Positions 43,838 to 52,136 of a DNA stretch of 64,000 bases are shown piece by piece. The position numbers and the translations under genes are program-made. Positions within the stretch are counted from its first letter, which is position 1. Every line of letters starts with the position of its first letter. The DNA is from Chitinophagaceae bacterium (GTDB lineage: Bacteria > Bacteroidota > Bacteroidia > Chitinophagales > Chitinophagaceae): positions 1-64,000 of the forward strand of contig JACMLY010000111.1 in NCBI GenBank assembly GCA_014379345.1, read 5' to 3'. Under the pieces are notes generated by a model. It did not search any database, was not told where the DNA came from, and was given only the letters and a program-made list of their open reading frames with translations.

Positions 43838-46588
43838 ATGGAAATATTAAAAAAAGCGTTACTGGTACTGCTAACTATTTGCTGCTCCTTTGCTGTCTCT
43901 GCCCAACAAACGATCATTCACTATTTGTCCGGCACCGATAAGGATCATACGGTACAATGGGATTTTATGATTAATACTGGCATGAACAGTGGCAAGTGGG
44001 CAAAGATTGCCGTGCCTTCTTGCTGGGAACAGCAAGGCTTTGGCACATTCAATTATTACCGCGATGATAAGAATCCGGAAGAACAAGGCTTATACAAACA
44101 TACATTCAAAACAGATCCTTTGTGGAAAGCAAAAAAAATATTTATCGTTTTCGATGGTTCCATGACAGATACTGAAGTAAAGATTGATGGTAAGAGTGCA
44201 GGGCCTATTCACCAGGGAGCATTTTATCAGTTTAAATATGATGTGACCAACCTGCTGAAGGAAGCCTCTGAACATGTGCTTGAAGTAACCGTTAATAAAA
44301 AATCCGCCAACAACTCGGTGAACCGCGCTGAACGGCAGTCAGACTTTTGGTTATTTGGTGGCATTTTTCGTCCCGTGTTCTTGGAGATTGTCCCGGAAAC
44401 ATATATCGAACGGGTAGCTGTAGATGCAAAAGCCAATGGCGAATTTGGCATGCAGGTATTTTCAAAAAATACAACCCGCAACCAGGCAGTTGAGATACAG
44501 ATACAGGAGTTGAACGGCACGCCGGTAGGCAGGCCTTTTCGTGTGTCGGCGTTGGACAGTAATTATCTGAAGAACAGATTTACAGGCATTCGTAAATGGA
44601 ATCCCGAACAACCAGAGCTCTACCAGGCCGTCATCTCGATCAAAGACGGGGCCAAGACCTTACATACCATTAAAGAGCGTTTTGGATTTCGCACGGTGGA
44701 GTTTAGAAAGGAAGATGGCTTTTATGTAAATGATGTAAAGATCATAATGCGTGGCGTATGCCGCCACAGCCAATGGCCCGAAAGCGGAAGAACGTTAAGC
44801 CGTGCCGTGCATTTAATGGACATCAATATGATGAAAGACATGAACATGAATGCGGTGCGGATGTCGCATTATCCACCCGACAGGGAATTCCTTGATCTTT
44901 GTGACAGCCTCGGATTGTTTGTGCTGGATGAATTGACCGGTTGGCAAAAAGCGTATGACACAGTTATCGCCAGGAAGCTGGTAAAAGAAATGGTACTACG
45001 TGATGTAAATCATCCGAGTATTATTATCTGGGATAATGGAAATGAGGGGGGATGGAACCGGGATGTTGATGGCGACTTTCATTGGTATGATCCACAGAAA
45101 CGTTTTGTTATGCACCCCTGGGAAAAATTCAATGGTACAGAAACAAAGCACTACCAGGACTTTAATTATGTTACCAATGCCGTATTGTACGGCAATGAAG
45201 TGTACTACCCGACAGAATTTATGCATGGCCTTTTTGATGGCGGCCATGGTGCCGGCCTGGATGATTTCTGGAATGAAATGATGAAACACCGTGGCTTTGC
45301 CGGTGGTTTTCTATGGTCATTGCATGATGAAGGCGTAATACGTACTGATAGCGGGAACACGATTGATATAGCCGGTAACGCTGCACCTGATGGTATCGTA
45401 GGGCCACACCGCGAAAAAGAAGCAAGCTATTATACAATTAAAGAACTATGGTCTCCGGTTTATATCAATACCAAATCGATACCGGCAAAATTCAGTGGTA
45501 AAATAGAAATAGAAAACAGGTTTCTATATACCAATTTAAGTCAATGCAAATTTGAGTGGAAGGTGATAAATTATCCAAAACCCGGGGAAGCATCTACCGC
45601 AGAAAAGATAATACAAAAAGGAACAACCAGATCTCCTGCCATGGCGCCGGGTGAAAAGGGATGGCTTAACATTGAATTGCCTGTCAATATGAAAGCCGAT
45701 ATCCTGTACCTGTCAGCATACGATCCCAAAGGAGATACTATCTGCACCTGGAGCTGGCCGTTGACAAAGCCGGAAGAAGTTTTGAAAACAGCCGCGAGCG
45801 TTGCAAAAAGCGGCGCCGTATCAGTAAAAGATGATGCAGGTGTGTTAGCGATTACCTGTGATGGCATTACCTATCGTTTTGATACAACAACGGGTTTTAT
45901 TAAAAACGTGATGAATGCGAAAAAAAATGTCTCCTTCAGTGGCGGACCTGCATTGGCTGGCGTCAAACTTACTTTTTCAGGCCTGAAGCATTATAAAAAA
46001 GATGATGCCTATGTAATAGAACCTTCTTATGAAAATAGTCGTTATCATGTAAAATGGACTTTTCAAAGTGGATTACTTCCTAAGCTGGAGTACAATTATT
46101 CACTACGCGGTACAGCCGATTTTCTGGGCATCACGTTTAATTTTCCTGAAGAAAAAATCAGCGGTATGAAGTGGATGGGAAGAGGACCGTACCGCGTTTG
46201 GAAAAACCGTTTAAAAGGACAGCAGTTTGGTGTCTGGGAAAAAGCGTACAACAATACAGTCACTGGTGAAAGCTGGCTTTATCCGGAGTTTAAAGGATGG
46301 CATTCGGAAATGTATTGGGTGAAGATTCAGAATAAGGAATCAGACTTCACCGTGTACACTGATCAGCAAAATGTATTCCTGCAAATGCTAAAACCAGAAA
46401 AGCCGAAAGGCGCAAAAAACGAAAACACAAGCCCGCCTTTTCCGGAAGGCAACATTGGATTTATGAATGCAATTTCTCCAATCGGCACCAAGTTCCAGGC
46501 CGCAGAATTACTTGGCCCGCAAAGCCAGAAAAATATGCAAATGAATTATACGCCAATATTTGGAGCACTTTATTTCGATTTCAGGTAG
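43838..46588 (+). CDS. Beta-galactosidase-type glycoside hydrolase, GH2
   Basis: The 916-residue exported enzyme (signal KKALLVLLTICCSFAVSAQ) has the GH2 order: sugar-binding sandwich (IAVPSCWEQQGFGTFNYYRD), immunoglobulin-like domain, and TIM barrel (IIMRGVCRHSQWPESGRTLS, MNMNAVRMSHYPPDREFLDL, PSIIIWDNGNEGGWNRD with the acid/base Glu, YYPTEFMHGLFDGG with the likely nucleophile Glu). C-terminal beta-domains of the small-chain type follow (KWMGRGPYRVWKNRLKGQQF). Beta-galactosidase or a related activity is likely. The GH97 gene follows directly. Confidence 0.92.
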   Translation: MEILKKALLVLLTICCSFAVSAQQTIIHYLSGTDKDHTVQWDFMINTGMNSGKWAKIAVPSCWEQQGFGTFNYYRDDKNPEEQGLYKHTFKTDPLWKAKKIFIVFDGSMTDTEVKIDGKSAGPIHQGAFYQFKYDVTNLLKEASEHVLEVTVNKKSANNSVNRAERQSDFWLFGGIFRPVFLEIVPETYIERVAVDAKANGEFGMQVFSKNTTRNQAVEIQIQELNGTPVGRPFRVSALDSNYLKNRFTGIRKWNPEQPELYQAVISIKDGAKTLHTIKERFGFRTVEFRKEDGFYVNDVKIIMRGVCRHSQWPESGRTLSRAVHLMDINMMKDMNMNAVRMSHYPPDREFLDLCDSLGLFVLDELTGWQKAYDTVIARKLVKEMVLRDVNHPSIIIWDNGNEGGWNRDVDGDFHWYDPQKRFVMHPWEKFNGTETKHYQDFNYVTNAVLYGNEVYYPTEFMHGLFDGGHGAGLDDFWNEMMKHRGFAGGFLWSLHDEGVIRTDSGNTIDIAGNAAPDGIVGPHREKEASYYTIKELWSPVYINTKSIPAKFSGKIEIENRFLYTNLSQCKFEWKVINYPKPGEASTAEKIIQKGTTRSPAMAPGEKGWLNIELPVNMKADILYLSAYDPKGDTICTWSWPLTKPEEVLKTAASVAKSGAVSVKDDAGVLAITCDGITYRFDTTTGFIKNVMNAKKNVSFSGGPALAGVKLTFSGLKHYKKDDAYVIEPSYENSRYHVKWTFQSGLLPKLEYNYSLRGTADFLGITFNFPEEKISGMKWMGRGPYRVWKNRLKGQQFGVWEKAYNNTVTGESWLYPEFKGWHSEMYWVKIQNKESDFTVYTDQQNVFLQMLKPEKPKGAKNENTSPPFPEGNIGFMNAISPIGTKFQAAELLGPQSQKNMQMNYTPIFGALYFDFR

Positions 46589-46660
46589 ATGAAAATTACA
46601 AATGACCCCACCCTTTGTCACCAGACGCATAAAACGATAGAATCATTAATCACACTGAAT

Positions 46661-48631
46661 ATGACGAAAAAATTTGCGCTTTCAATATGCATTTTCTTAT
46701 TGAGCTCCACCCTGATTTCTGCACAAAAAGGAAAAAAATATGAAGTAAAGTCCCAGGATGAAAACATGGCCGTTGTAGTGGAAACGGGCAAGAAACTGCT
46801 GTGGTCAGTGCAGCACAAGGGCCAACAGATCATTGCTCCATCCAGTATCTCGCTTCACCTTGCAGACGATGTTCTTGGCGATAATACCGCCGTCATTTCA
46901 GCGACTACAAAAAAAGTAAACACTGTTATTAATGCCATCAACTATAAAAAAGCATCGATCAATGATCAATACAATGAGCTTACATTAAATTGTAAAGCTG
47001 ATTATGGGGTGACTTTCCGGGTTTACAATGATGCGGTGGCTTATCGATTCTTTACGAAAAAAAAGGGAGATATAATTGTAGAGAATGAGGAGGCGAATTT
47101 CAATTTTATCGACGATTACAGATCTTTTATTCCAATACAATGGGACTACCGCGATGGCAAGAACTTCAATTCTTCTTTTGAGGCACTTTACTACGAGATA
47201 AAGCTTTCGCAGTTTCCAAAAGATTCTCTGGCGTTTCTGCCGCTGCTGGTGGAAGCAGGTCAGAAAAAAGTTGTAATTCTGGAGGCCGACCTTGAAGATT
47301 ATCCGGGCATGTACCTTAACCTGAACAGCACCGGCAAAGGATTTAAAGGTGTTTATGCTCCTTATCCCGCGGAAGCGGATACAGTAGGTATCAATTACAT
47401 TCCAACGAAGAGAGAGGATTATATTGCCCGAACAACCGGCACGCGCAACTTTCCCTGGCGAGTGATTGTGATCAGCGAGCAGGACAAGGATTTATTAAAT
47501 CAGGATATTGTTCAAAAACTGGCAGCGCCGTCCCGTTTGACAGATATCTCCTGGATCAAAACAGGTCTGGTTGCCTGGGATTGGTGGAATGCCAGAAATA
47601 TTTCCGGTGTCGATTTTAGAGCCGGTATGAATACGCCCACCTATAAATATTTTATTGATTTTGCTGCGGCTAATAAGATCCCTTACATCATCCTTGATGG
47701 CGGTTGGTCGCAGCGTTTTGACCTGTTCAAAGTCAACCCAAATCTAAATCTGCCTGAGATTATCAGTTATGGAAAAGACAAAGGAGTAGATATTATTTTA
47801 TGGGCGTCCTGGTACGCCATTCTGCAACAAATGGACAAAGCTTTTCCGGAGTACTCAAAGATGGGTGTAAAAGGGTGGAAGATTGATTTTATTGACCGTG
47901 ATGACCAGGTGGCTGTGGCTTCGACCTATTCGATAGCGAGGAAAGCTGCAGAGCATAAATTGTTGGTAGATTATCATGGTGCATTCAAACCTACCGGTTT
48001 ACAACGTACTTATCCAAATGTGATTGGTTACGAAGGAGTGAAAGGATTGGAGAACTATAAATGGGCGAATGAAGATCAGCCTCGTTATACCGCCACAATT
48101 CCGTTCATCCGCATGATGGCAGGCCCGATGGACTATACGCCGGGTGCTATGCGCAATGCCACTGAATCAAACTATCGTGTTATCAGTAATAACCCAATGA
48201 GCAAAGGAACCAGGTGTAATCAATTAGCACAGTATGTAATATTTGAATCACCTCTTCAAATGCTTTCTGACAATCCAACTATTTATAAGCGGGAACAGGA
48301 GTGTACAAACTTTATTTCAAAAATGCCGACCACATTTGATGAAACGATCGCATTGGATGGTAAAGTAGGTGAGTATGCTATGCTTGCGCGCCGGAAAGGC
48401 GACACATGGTTTGTAGGGGCCTTAAGTAACTGGACGCCTCATGAGATCACCCTCGATTTTTCGTTTCTGCCTGAAGGAACATTTGAAGCGGAAATCTTCA
48501 AAGATGGTTTAAATGCCGACCGCGATGCCACTGATTATAAACGGGAGATCGTTTCGATATCAAAAAGCACAAAAACGGCCATAAAACTTTATCCGGGAGG
48601 AGGATGGGCAGCCCGCATTTATAAAAAGTAG
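46661..48631 (+). CDS. Alpha-galactosidase-type glycoside hydrolase, GH97
   Basis: The product has ~656 residues from the ATG at 46661, where MTKKFALSICIFLLSSTLIS begins the signal peptide; the in-frame ATG at 46589 abuts the GH2 stop but adds 24 non-signal residues. The GH97 N-domain (VVVETGKKLLWSVQHKGQQI), catalytic barrel (VAWDWWNARNISGVDFRAGM, IPYIILDGGWS, KGWKIDFIDRDDQVAV, LLVDYHGAFKPTGLQRTYPN) and C-domain are complete. The Asp in WKIDF at the nucleophile place points to the retaining, alpha-galactosidase-like subgroup rather than the inverting SusB type. Same operon as GH2. Confidence 0.93.
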   Translation: MTKKFALSICIFLLSSTLISAQKGKKYEVKSQDENMAVVVETGKKLLWSVQHKGQQIIAPSSISLHLADDVLGDNTAVISATTKKVNTVINAINYKKASINDQYNELTLNCKADYGVTFRVYNDAVAYRFFTKKKGDIIVENEEANFNFIDDYRSFIPIQWDYRDGKNFNSSFEALYYEIKLSQFPKDSLAFLPLLVEAGQKKVVILEADLEDYPGMYLNLNSTGKGFKGVYAPYPAEADTVGINYIPTKREDYIARTTGTRNFPWRVIVISEQDKDLLNQDIVQKLAAPSRLTDISWIKTGLVAWDWWNARNISGVDFRAGMNTPTYKYFIDFAAANKIPYIILDGGWSQRFDLFKVNPNLNLPEIISYGKDKGVDIILWASWYAILQQMDKAFPEYSKMGVKGWKIDFIDRDDQVAVASTYSIARKAAEHKLLVDYHGAFKPTGLQRTYPNVIGYEGVKGLENYKWANEDQPRYTATIPFIRMMAGPMDYTPGAMRNATESNYRVISNNPMSKGTRCNQLAQYVIFESPLQMLSDNPTIYKREQECTNFISKMPTTFDETIALDGKVGEYAMLARRKGDTWFVGALSNWTPHEITLDFSFLPEGTFEAEIFKDGLNADRDATDYKREIVSISKSTKTAIKLYPGGGWAARIYKK

Positions 48632-48753
48632 GTTGGATTACAGACGAACAAGCGGATGGCAGACCGTGGCTTGGGTTAGCAAAAAGCGCTACGAAATATA
48701 CAGCCAATTTTTCTGCATAAATTTCAATGAAGCGAGTCTGGATGAAAAGACAA

Positions 48754-48779
48754 AAGGCAATTCTGAAGGGAATTGCCTT
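48754..48779 (-). terminator. Hairpin terminator after tRNA-Leu
   Basis: aaggcaattc (48754-48763) pairs with gaattgcctt (48770-48779) over a 6-base loop. On the minus strand the stem is followed by a T-rich run (ttttgtcttttc), as expected for a factor-independent terminator of the tRNA transcript. It may also slow plus-strand transcription from GH97. Confidence 0.65.
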
Positions 48780-48792
48780 AAATTGAATCATG

Positions 48793-48876
48793 TGCCCAGA
48801 ACAGGAATCGAACCTGCACTTTCTTGCGAAAACCAGATTTTGAGTCTGACGCGTCTACCAATTCCGCCATCTGGGC
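48793..48876 (-). tRNA. tRNA-Leu (anticodon CAA)
   Basis: This 84-nt class II tRNA is read from the minus strand. The acceptor stem GCCCAGA pairs with TCTGGGC, with A as discriminator and no encoded CCA. The anticodon stem-loop TCAGA-CTCAAAA-TCTGG gives anticodon CAA, decoding TTG. A long variable arm (TTTTCGCAAGAAA region) and GGTTCGATTCC T-loop are present. It is just downstream of hscB on the same strand. Confidence 0.95.
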
Positions 48877-48884
48877 GTTTTTTG

Positions 48885-49421
48885 TTATATGAGGGACGCA
48901 ATATTACGTATTTGATGTATTTTGTCCAAAATGCGTTGTAAATATTTTTTCTTGTAGAAATAGCTTTTCACTTTCAACATCTCTTTTTCGGAAGTAATGC
49001 CTTCCTGATAATTTTCCACAACCGGTGCAACATCATTATAAATTTGAGTGAGCAATTGCTTTGTTTTTAACAAGCATTGTTCCACCGCCACTTTGTCCGC
49101 TCCGGTTTCCAGTTCCATGAGCTCTTCATTGATATCCATTACTTCCATCAGAAACTCCGGATCCAATTCATATTTTTCTTCATCGTGAATAAGATTCTTC
49201 AGTTGCAACACATACCTAATCGTGTCATCTGTATTTTGAAATATTTTAAATCCCTTATTTACATCTGCCGATTTCTCTAAAACATCTGCCTGGCGGCTCT
49301 CATCAGCCTTTGCATAATAATCCGGGTGGTATTGTCTGCTTAGTTCATAAAATTTTTGCTTTATCTCTGAGCTATTAACCTTCATCAATACAGGCAATCC
49401 ATACAATTCAAAATAATTCAT
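48885..49421 (-). CDS. hscB: Fe-S cluster co-chaperone HscB
   Basis: The product has 178 residues from the ATG at 49421 (MNYFELYGLPVLMKVN), the usual HscB beginning; the longer frame starts upstream of a good -7 box. The J-domain has the HPD triad in SRQYHPDYYAKADES. The C-terminal helical bundle (LDPEFLMEVMDINEELMELE) binds the Fe-S scaffold. It stimulates the Hsp70 ATPase (HscA/DnaK) to move clusters from IscU to targets. No hscA or iscU is adjacent, which is common in Bacteroidota. Confidence 0.9.
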   Translation of the reverse strand: MNYFELYGLPVLMKVNSSEIKQKFYELSRQYHPDYYAKADESRQADVLEKSADVNKGFKIFQNTDDTIRYVLQLKNLIHDEEKYELDPEFLMEVMDINEELMELETGADKVAVEQCLLKTKQLLTQIYNDVAPVVENYQEGITSEKEMLKVKSYFYKKKYLQRILDKIHQIRNIASLI

Positions 49422-49441
49422 GATATGAATATTATTGAATG

Positions 49442-49449
49442 CAAAAATA
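49442..49449 (-). promoter_or_regulatory. -7 box of hscB promoter
   Basis: The minus strand reads TATTTTTG, a full match to TAnnTTTG, 20 nt before the chosen hscB ATG at 49421. It lies inside the longer reading frame and so supports the shorter start. The -33 element is not clear. Confidence 0.55.
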
Positions 49450-49570
49450 CTATAATCATTGAGGGCTGTATGAAAATGTTTACGCAGTTTTAACAATATA
49501 TATTCCTATTGACCTGGTATTGGCCTTTGATTTGCAAGTGCGTTCGTATTCACCCATTAAAATTGTCGAC

Positions 49571-49984
49571 ATGAAAAAAATGTTCTTATTACTTGGCCTT
49601 TGTTCAATTGTTTTCGCAGGCTGCACAAAAAAAGACTCTGCGGTATCATCCGTAGCCGACGCCGTAACAAATGGTACCTGGCGCGTTACTCATTTTTCTG
49701 AAAGAACTAATAATGAAACCAGCGATTTTACCGGTTATACGTTTACTTTCCAAAGCAATGGAAAGGTGCTTGCCGCAAAAAATGGTGTTATCAAAGAGGG
49801 AAACTGGTCTGAAAGTACAAGCTCCCAAAAGCTGGTTATCGCCCTGGGCACTAAAACAGATGCCAACAAGCCATTAGGTGAATTATCCGACGAGTGGGTG
49901 ATCGTATCAAAGACAGAAACAAAAATAAATCTCGCCGATGACAATAGCTCTAGCAATGAATTACTGGAGTTCACCAAAAATTAA
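49571..49984 (+). CDS. Lipocalin-like lipoprotein
   Basis: The product has 137 residues from the ATG at 49571 (MKKMFLLLGLCSIVFAGCTK, lipobox FAGC). The mature part is a small beta-barrel-like domain: NGTWRVTHFSERTNNETSDF, YTFTFQSNGKVLAAKNGVIK, GNWSESTSS, EWVIVSKTETKINLADD. This is the pattern of lipocalin-like domain proteins of Bacteroidota (a GTW start and a W in the middle). Ligand unknown. It is divergent from hscB and in front of the dehydrogenase gene. Confidence 0.75.
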   Translation: MKKMFLLLGLCSIVFAGCTKKDSAVSSVADAVTNGTWRVTHFSERTNNETSDFTGYTFTFQSNGKVLAAKNGVIKEGNWSESTSSQKLVIALGTKTDANKPLGELSDEWVIVSKTETKINLADDNSSSNELLEFTKN

Positions 49985-50029
49985 AGATCGCGCAGGTAGT
50001 ATAAATATTTTTCCATAACGTTTACCGAA

Positions 50030-50037
50030 TATCTTTG
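50030..50037 (+). promoter_or_regulatory. Promoter -7 box before dehydrogenase gene
   Basis: tatctttg matches TAnnTTTG, 20 nt before the ATG at 50058. A T-rich stretch (50008-50012) lies about 18-20 nt upstream as a weak -33 element. Confidence 0.5.
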
Positions 50038-50057
50038 TTTCTACCATAAGGAAACAA

Positions 50058-51263
50058 ATGATTACAATCGGCTTAATTCGAGAGGGTAAGATCCCGCCAG
50101 ATAACCGGGTAGCCCTGACCCCTGAACAATGCAAATGGGTAAAAAATAACCTACCTGTTCAGATCGTAGTTCAATCTTCCCCTATACGGTGTTTTTCAGA
50201 CAGAGAATACCGTATAGCTGGTATTGAAGTGTTGGATAATATCAGCCAGTCTGATATCTTATTTGGTATAAAAGAGGTTCCCAAAGAGGCGCTTATTCCC
50301 GATAAGACCTATCTTTTTTTCTCGCATACAAAAAAGAAACAGCTTTGGAACCGGGATCTATTTAAAGAAATTATACAAAGGAACATTACTTTAGTCGATT
50401 ACGAATGCCTGACGCATGAGGACGGCCAGCGCATTTTAGGCTTTGGATTTTTTGCAGGTATTGTTGGCGCGCATAACGGCATCATGGCCTACGGAAATCG
50501 TTCCGGCGCGTATAGCCTTCAAAGAGTGTACAAGCAAAGAAGCTTTCGGGAATTGATACATTCGTATTTTGGTTTGAAGTTGCCGTCGGTAAAAATCGCT
50601 ATCACCGGTTCAGGCCGCGTTGCACATGGGATATTAGAGATCATGAACCTTCTGGGTATTATTGAAGTTGAACCCGATGAATACCTGGTAAAAGAATTCT
50701 CTTATCCTGTTTTTGCTCACTTCAAAGGTGGCATGCTATACGGGCACAAAGAAACCGGAAAATACAACCGGGAGGATTTTCATGACAACGCTCAAAATTA
50801 CCGGTGCAAATTCCATCCATATACAAAGGTTACAGATATTCTAATGAACGGCATTTACTGGGATAGCTCTGTGCCCCGTTTATTTGAATGGGAACATATG
50901 CTTGAACATGATTTCCGGATCAATACGATTGCTGATATCACGGATGATATCAACGGGTCCATTCCCTGTAATTTAGGCGATGTTACTATGGAAAACCCGG
51001 TTTATGGGGTTGATAAAATTTCACGTATGGTGACCCCGCCTTACATTAAAGATTCAATAGATATCATGGCTGTAGGAAATCTGCCTAATGAATTGCCACG
51101 TGATGCGTCCAGGTATTTTGGAGAGCAACTGATAAAGTATGTGCTGGATGATCTTGTTACAAAAGGCTCGTCCATTATTGAACGGGCTACCATGATCAAA
51201 AACGGGAAACTCACAGAAGAATATGGCTATTTAAAAACATATGCGGGAATAGATGAAACCTGA
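50058..51263 (+). CDS. Alanine/saccharopine dehydrogenase-like NAD(P)-binding enzyme
   Basis: The 401-residue soluble protein has the alanine dehydrogenase/transhydrogenase N-terminal domain (GLIREGKIPPDNRVALTPEQ; ILFGIKEVPKEALIPDKTYL). A Rossmann domain follows (VKIAITGSGRVAHGILEIMN, with a GxGxxxxG-like loop). The C-terminal region (INTIADITDDINGSIPCNLG, ERATMIKNGKLTEEYGYLKT) resembles the lysine-forming saccharopine dehydrogenase/LOR family. It probably interconverts an amino acid and an oxo acid; the exact substrate is uncertain. Its stop (TGA, 51261-51263) directly abuts the stop of trmN6 on the other strand. Confidence 0.82.
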   Translation: MITIGLIREGKIPPDNRVALTPEQCKWVKNNLPVQIVVQSSPIRCFSDREYRIAGIEVLDNISQSDILFGIKEVPKEALIPDKTYLFFSHTKKKQLWNRDLFKEIIQRNITLVDYECLTHEDGQRILGFGFFAGIVGAHNGIMAYGNRSGAYSLQRVYKQRSFRELIHSYFGLKLPSVKIAITGSGRVAHGILEIMNLLGIIEVEPDEYLVKEFSYPVFAHFKGGMLYGHKETGKYNREDFHDNAQNYRCKFHPYTKVTDILMNGIYWDSSVPRLFEWEHMLEHDFRINTIADITDDINGSIPCNLGDVTMENPVYGVDKISRMVTPPYIKDSIDIMAVGNLPNELPRDASRYFGEQLIKYVLDDLVTKGSSIIERATMIKNGKLTEEYGYLKTYAGIDET

Positions 51264-51980
51264 TCATAAATACAAATAATAGTCCTTAAGCAGTTCAATA
51301 AATTCTTCCGTATACGGCGCATTTTCATTTTTGTGTATGCTCATTTCAAAAGCAGGTATATAATTTTCTTTTCGTCTGCTGTAATGCAGAATGGCTCTTG
51401 AAAAATGGCGGCCAGGACAATGTTTTACAAAAAGTTTTTCCCGGAGGTAAAAATGCTTTTCCTCACTCAGTCTATTAAAGTATTCCCATCGTTCGAAAGG
51501 AAGCAAAACGCCAAATGCCCCGTGTTCGCAAAGATGAACGCCTATAACTTCAATCAATTCCCGCAAAGAAAGCTCCTGGCTATGTTTGGCTAATTTCTCT
51601 TCTTCAGTTTTCGATCCCAGCCCATCTTCAAAGAAAGGCGGATTGGTTATAATAAATTCATACTTATGAGGGAAAGCAAAAGAGCGTACATCGCCGGGAA
51701 ATATTTTTAGTCTTTCCTTCCAATTGTTCTGGGAGATATTTTCTTTTAGCTGTTTAAAACAAGGGAGATCAAGCTCAATGCCATGGATATGTGCTTTTGA
51801 TTTCTGGGCAAGCATCATCATCAACAGCCCTGTACCGCTCCCGATATCGAGTATGGTGGCGTATTGGGGAACCTTTTCAGCAAACCATGCGCCCAGCATA
51901 CAGGCATCCGTGCATACCTTCATGGCACAGCTATCCTGGTGAATGGTAAACTGCTTGAACTGAAAATAAGTATTAGACAA
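51264..51980 (-). CDS. trmN6: tRNA1(Val) (adenine37-N6)-methyltransferase
   Basis: The 238-residue SAM-dependent methyltransferase has motif I ATILDIGSGTGLLMMMLAQK, acidic HIHGIELDL and catalytic NPPFFEDG (N6-adenine type). It matches YfiC/TrmN6, which methylates A37 of tRNA-Val. The start is a TTG at 51980, giving MSNTYFQFKQFTIHQDSCAM; no ATG is available without losing conserved N-terminal sequence. It faces the dehydrogenase gene stop-to-stop with no gap. Confidence 0.88.
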   Translation of the reverse strand: MSNTYFQFKQFTIHQDSCAMKVCTDACMLGAWFAEKVPQYATILDIGSGTGLLMMMLAQKSKAHIHGIELDLPCFKQLKENISQNNWKERLKIFPGDVRSFAFPHKYEFIITNPPFFEDGLGSKTEEEKLAKHSQELSLRELIEVIGVHLCEHGAFGVLLPFERWEYFNRLSEEKHFYLREKLFVKHCPGRHFSRAILHYSRRKENYIPAFEMSIHKNENAPYTEEFIELLKDYYLYL

Positions 51981-52011
51981 ACGTTTTGAAGTTTACAGTT
52001 TTGATGTCCGT

Positions 52012-52128
52012 AAAAACCTATAAGGTTTTTGCAAAACACTCATAAATGAAGAACCTTCCCAAAAACCTATAAGGTCTTTGTAAAACACTCATAAATGATG
52101 AGAGTCCCCAAAAGACCTTATAGGTTTT
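52012..52128. repeat. aaaacctataaggttttt repeat, two direct copies and one inverted
   Basis: Copy 1 (52012-52051) and copy 2 (52061-52100) share aaaaacctataaggt and aaaacactcataaatga. The third unit, aaagaccttataggtttt (52111-52128), is an exact inverse of 52062-52079, giving an 18-bp stem. Each core is itself nearly palindromic (aacctataaggtt). It fills the gap between tsaD and trmN6, both on the minus strand. Confidence 0.8.
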
Positions 52129-52136
52129 ATATGGGA

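Noticed and set aside
48633-48941. 102-codon plus ORF after GH97
   Set aside because: It reads through the antisense of tRNA-Leu and the end of hscB, so it is a chance frame.
52012-52128. Possible CRISPR array from spaced palindromic repeats
   Set aside because: Only two direct units, the intervening bases are also repeated, and there are no cas genes.
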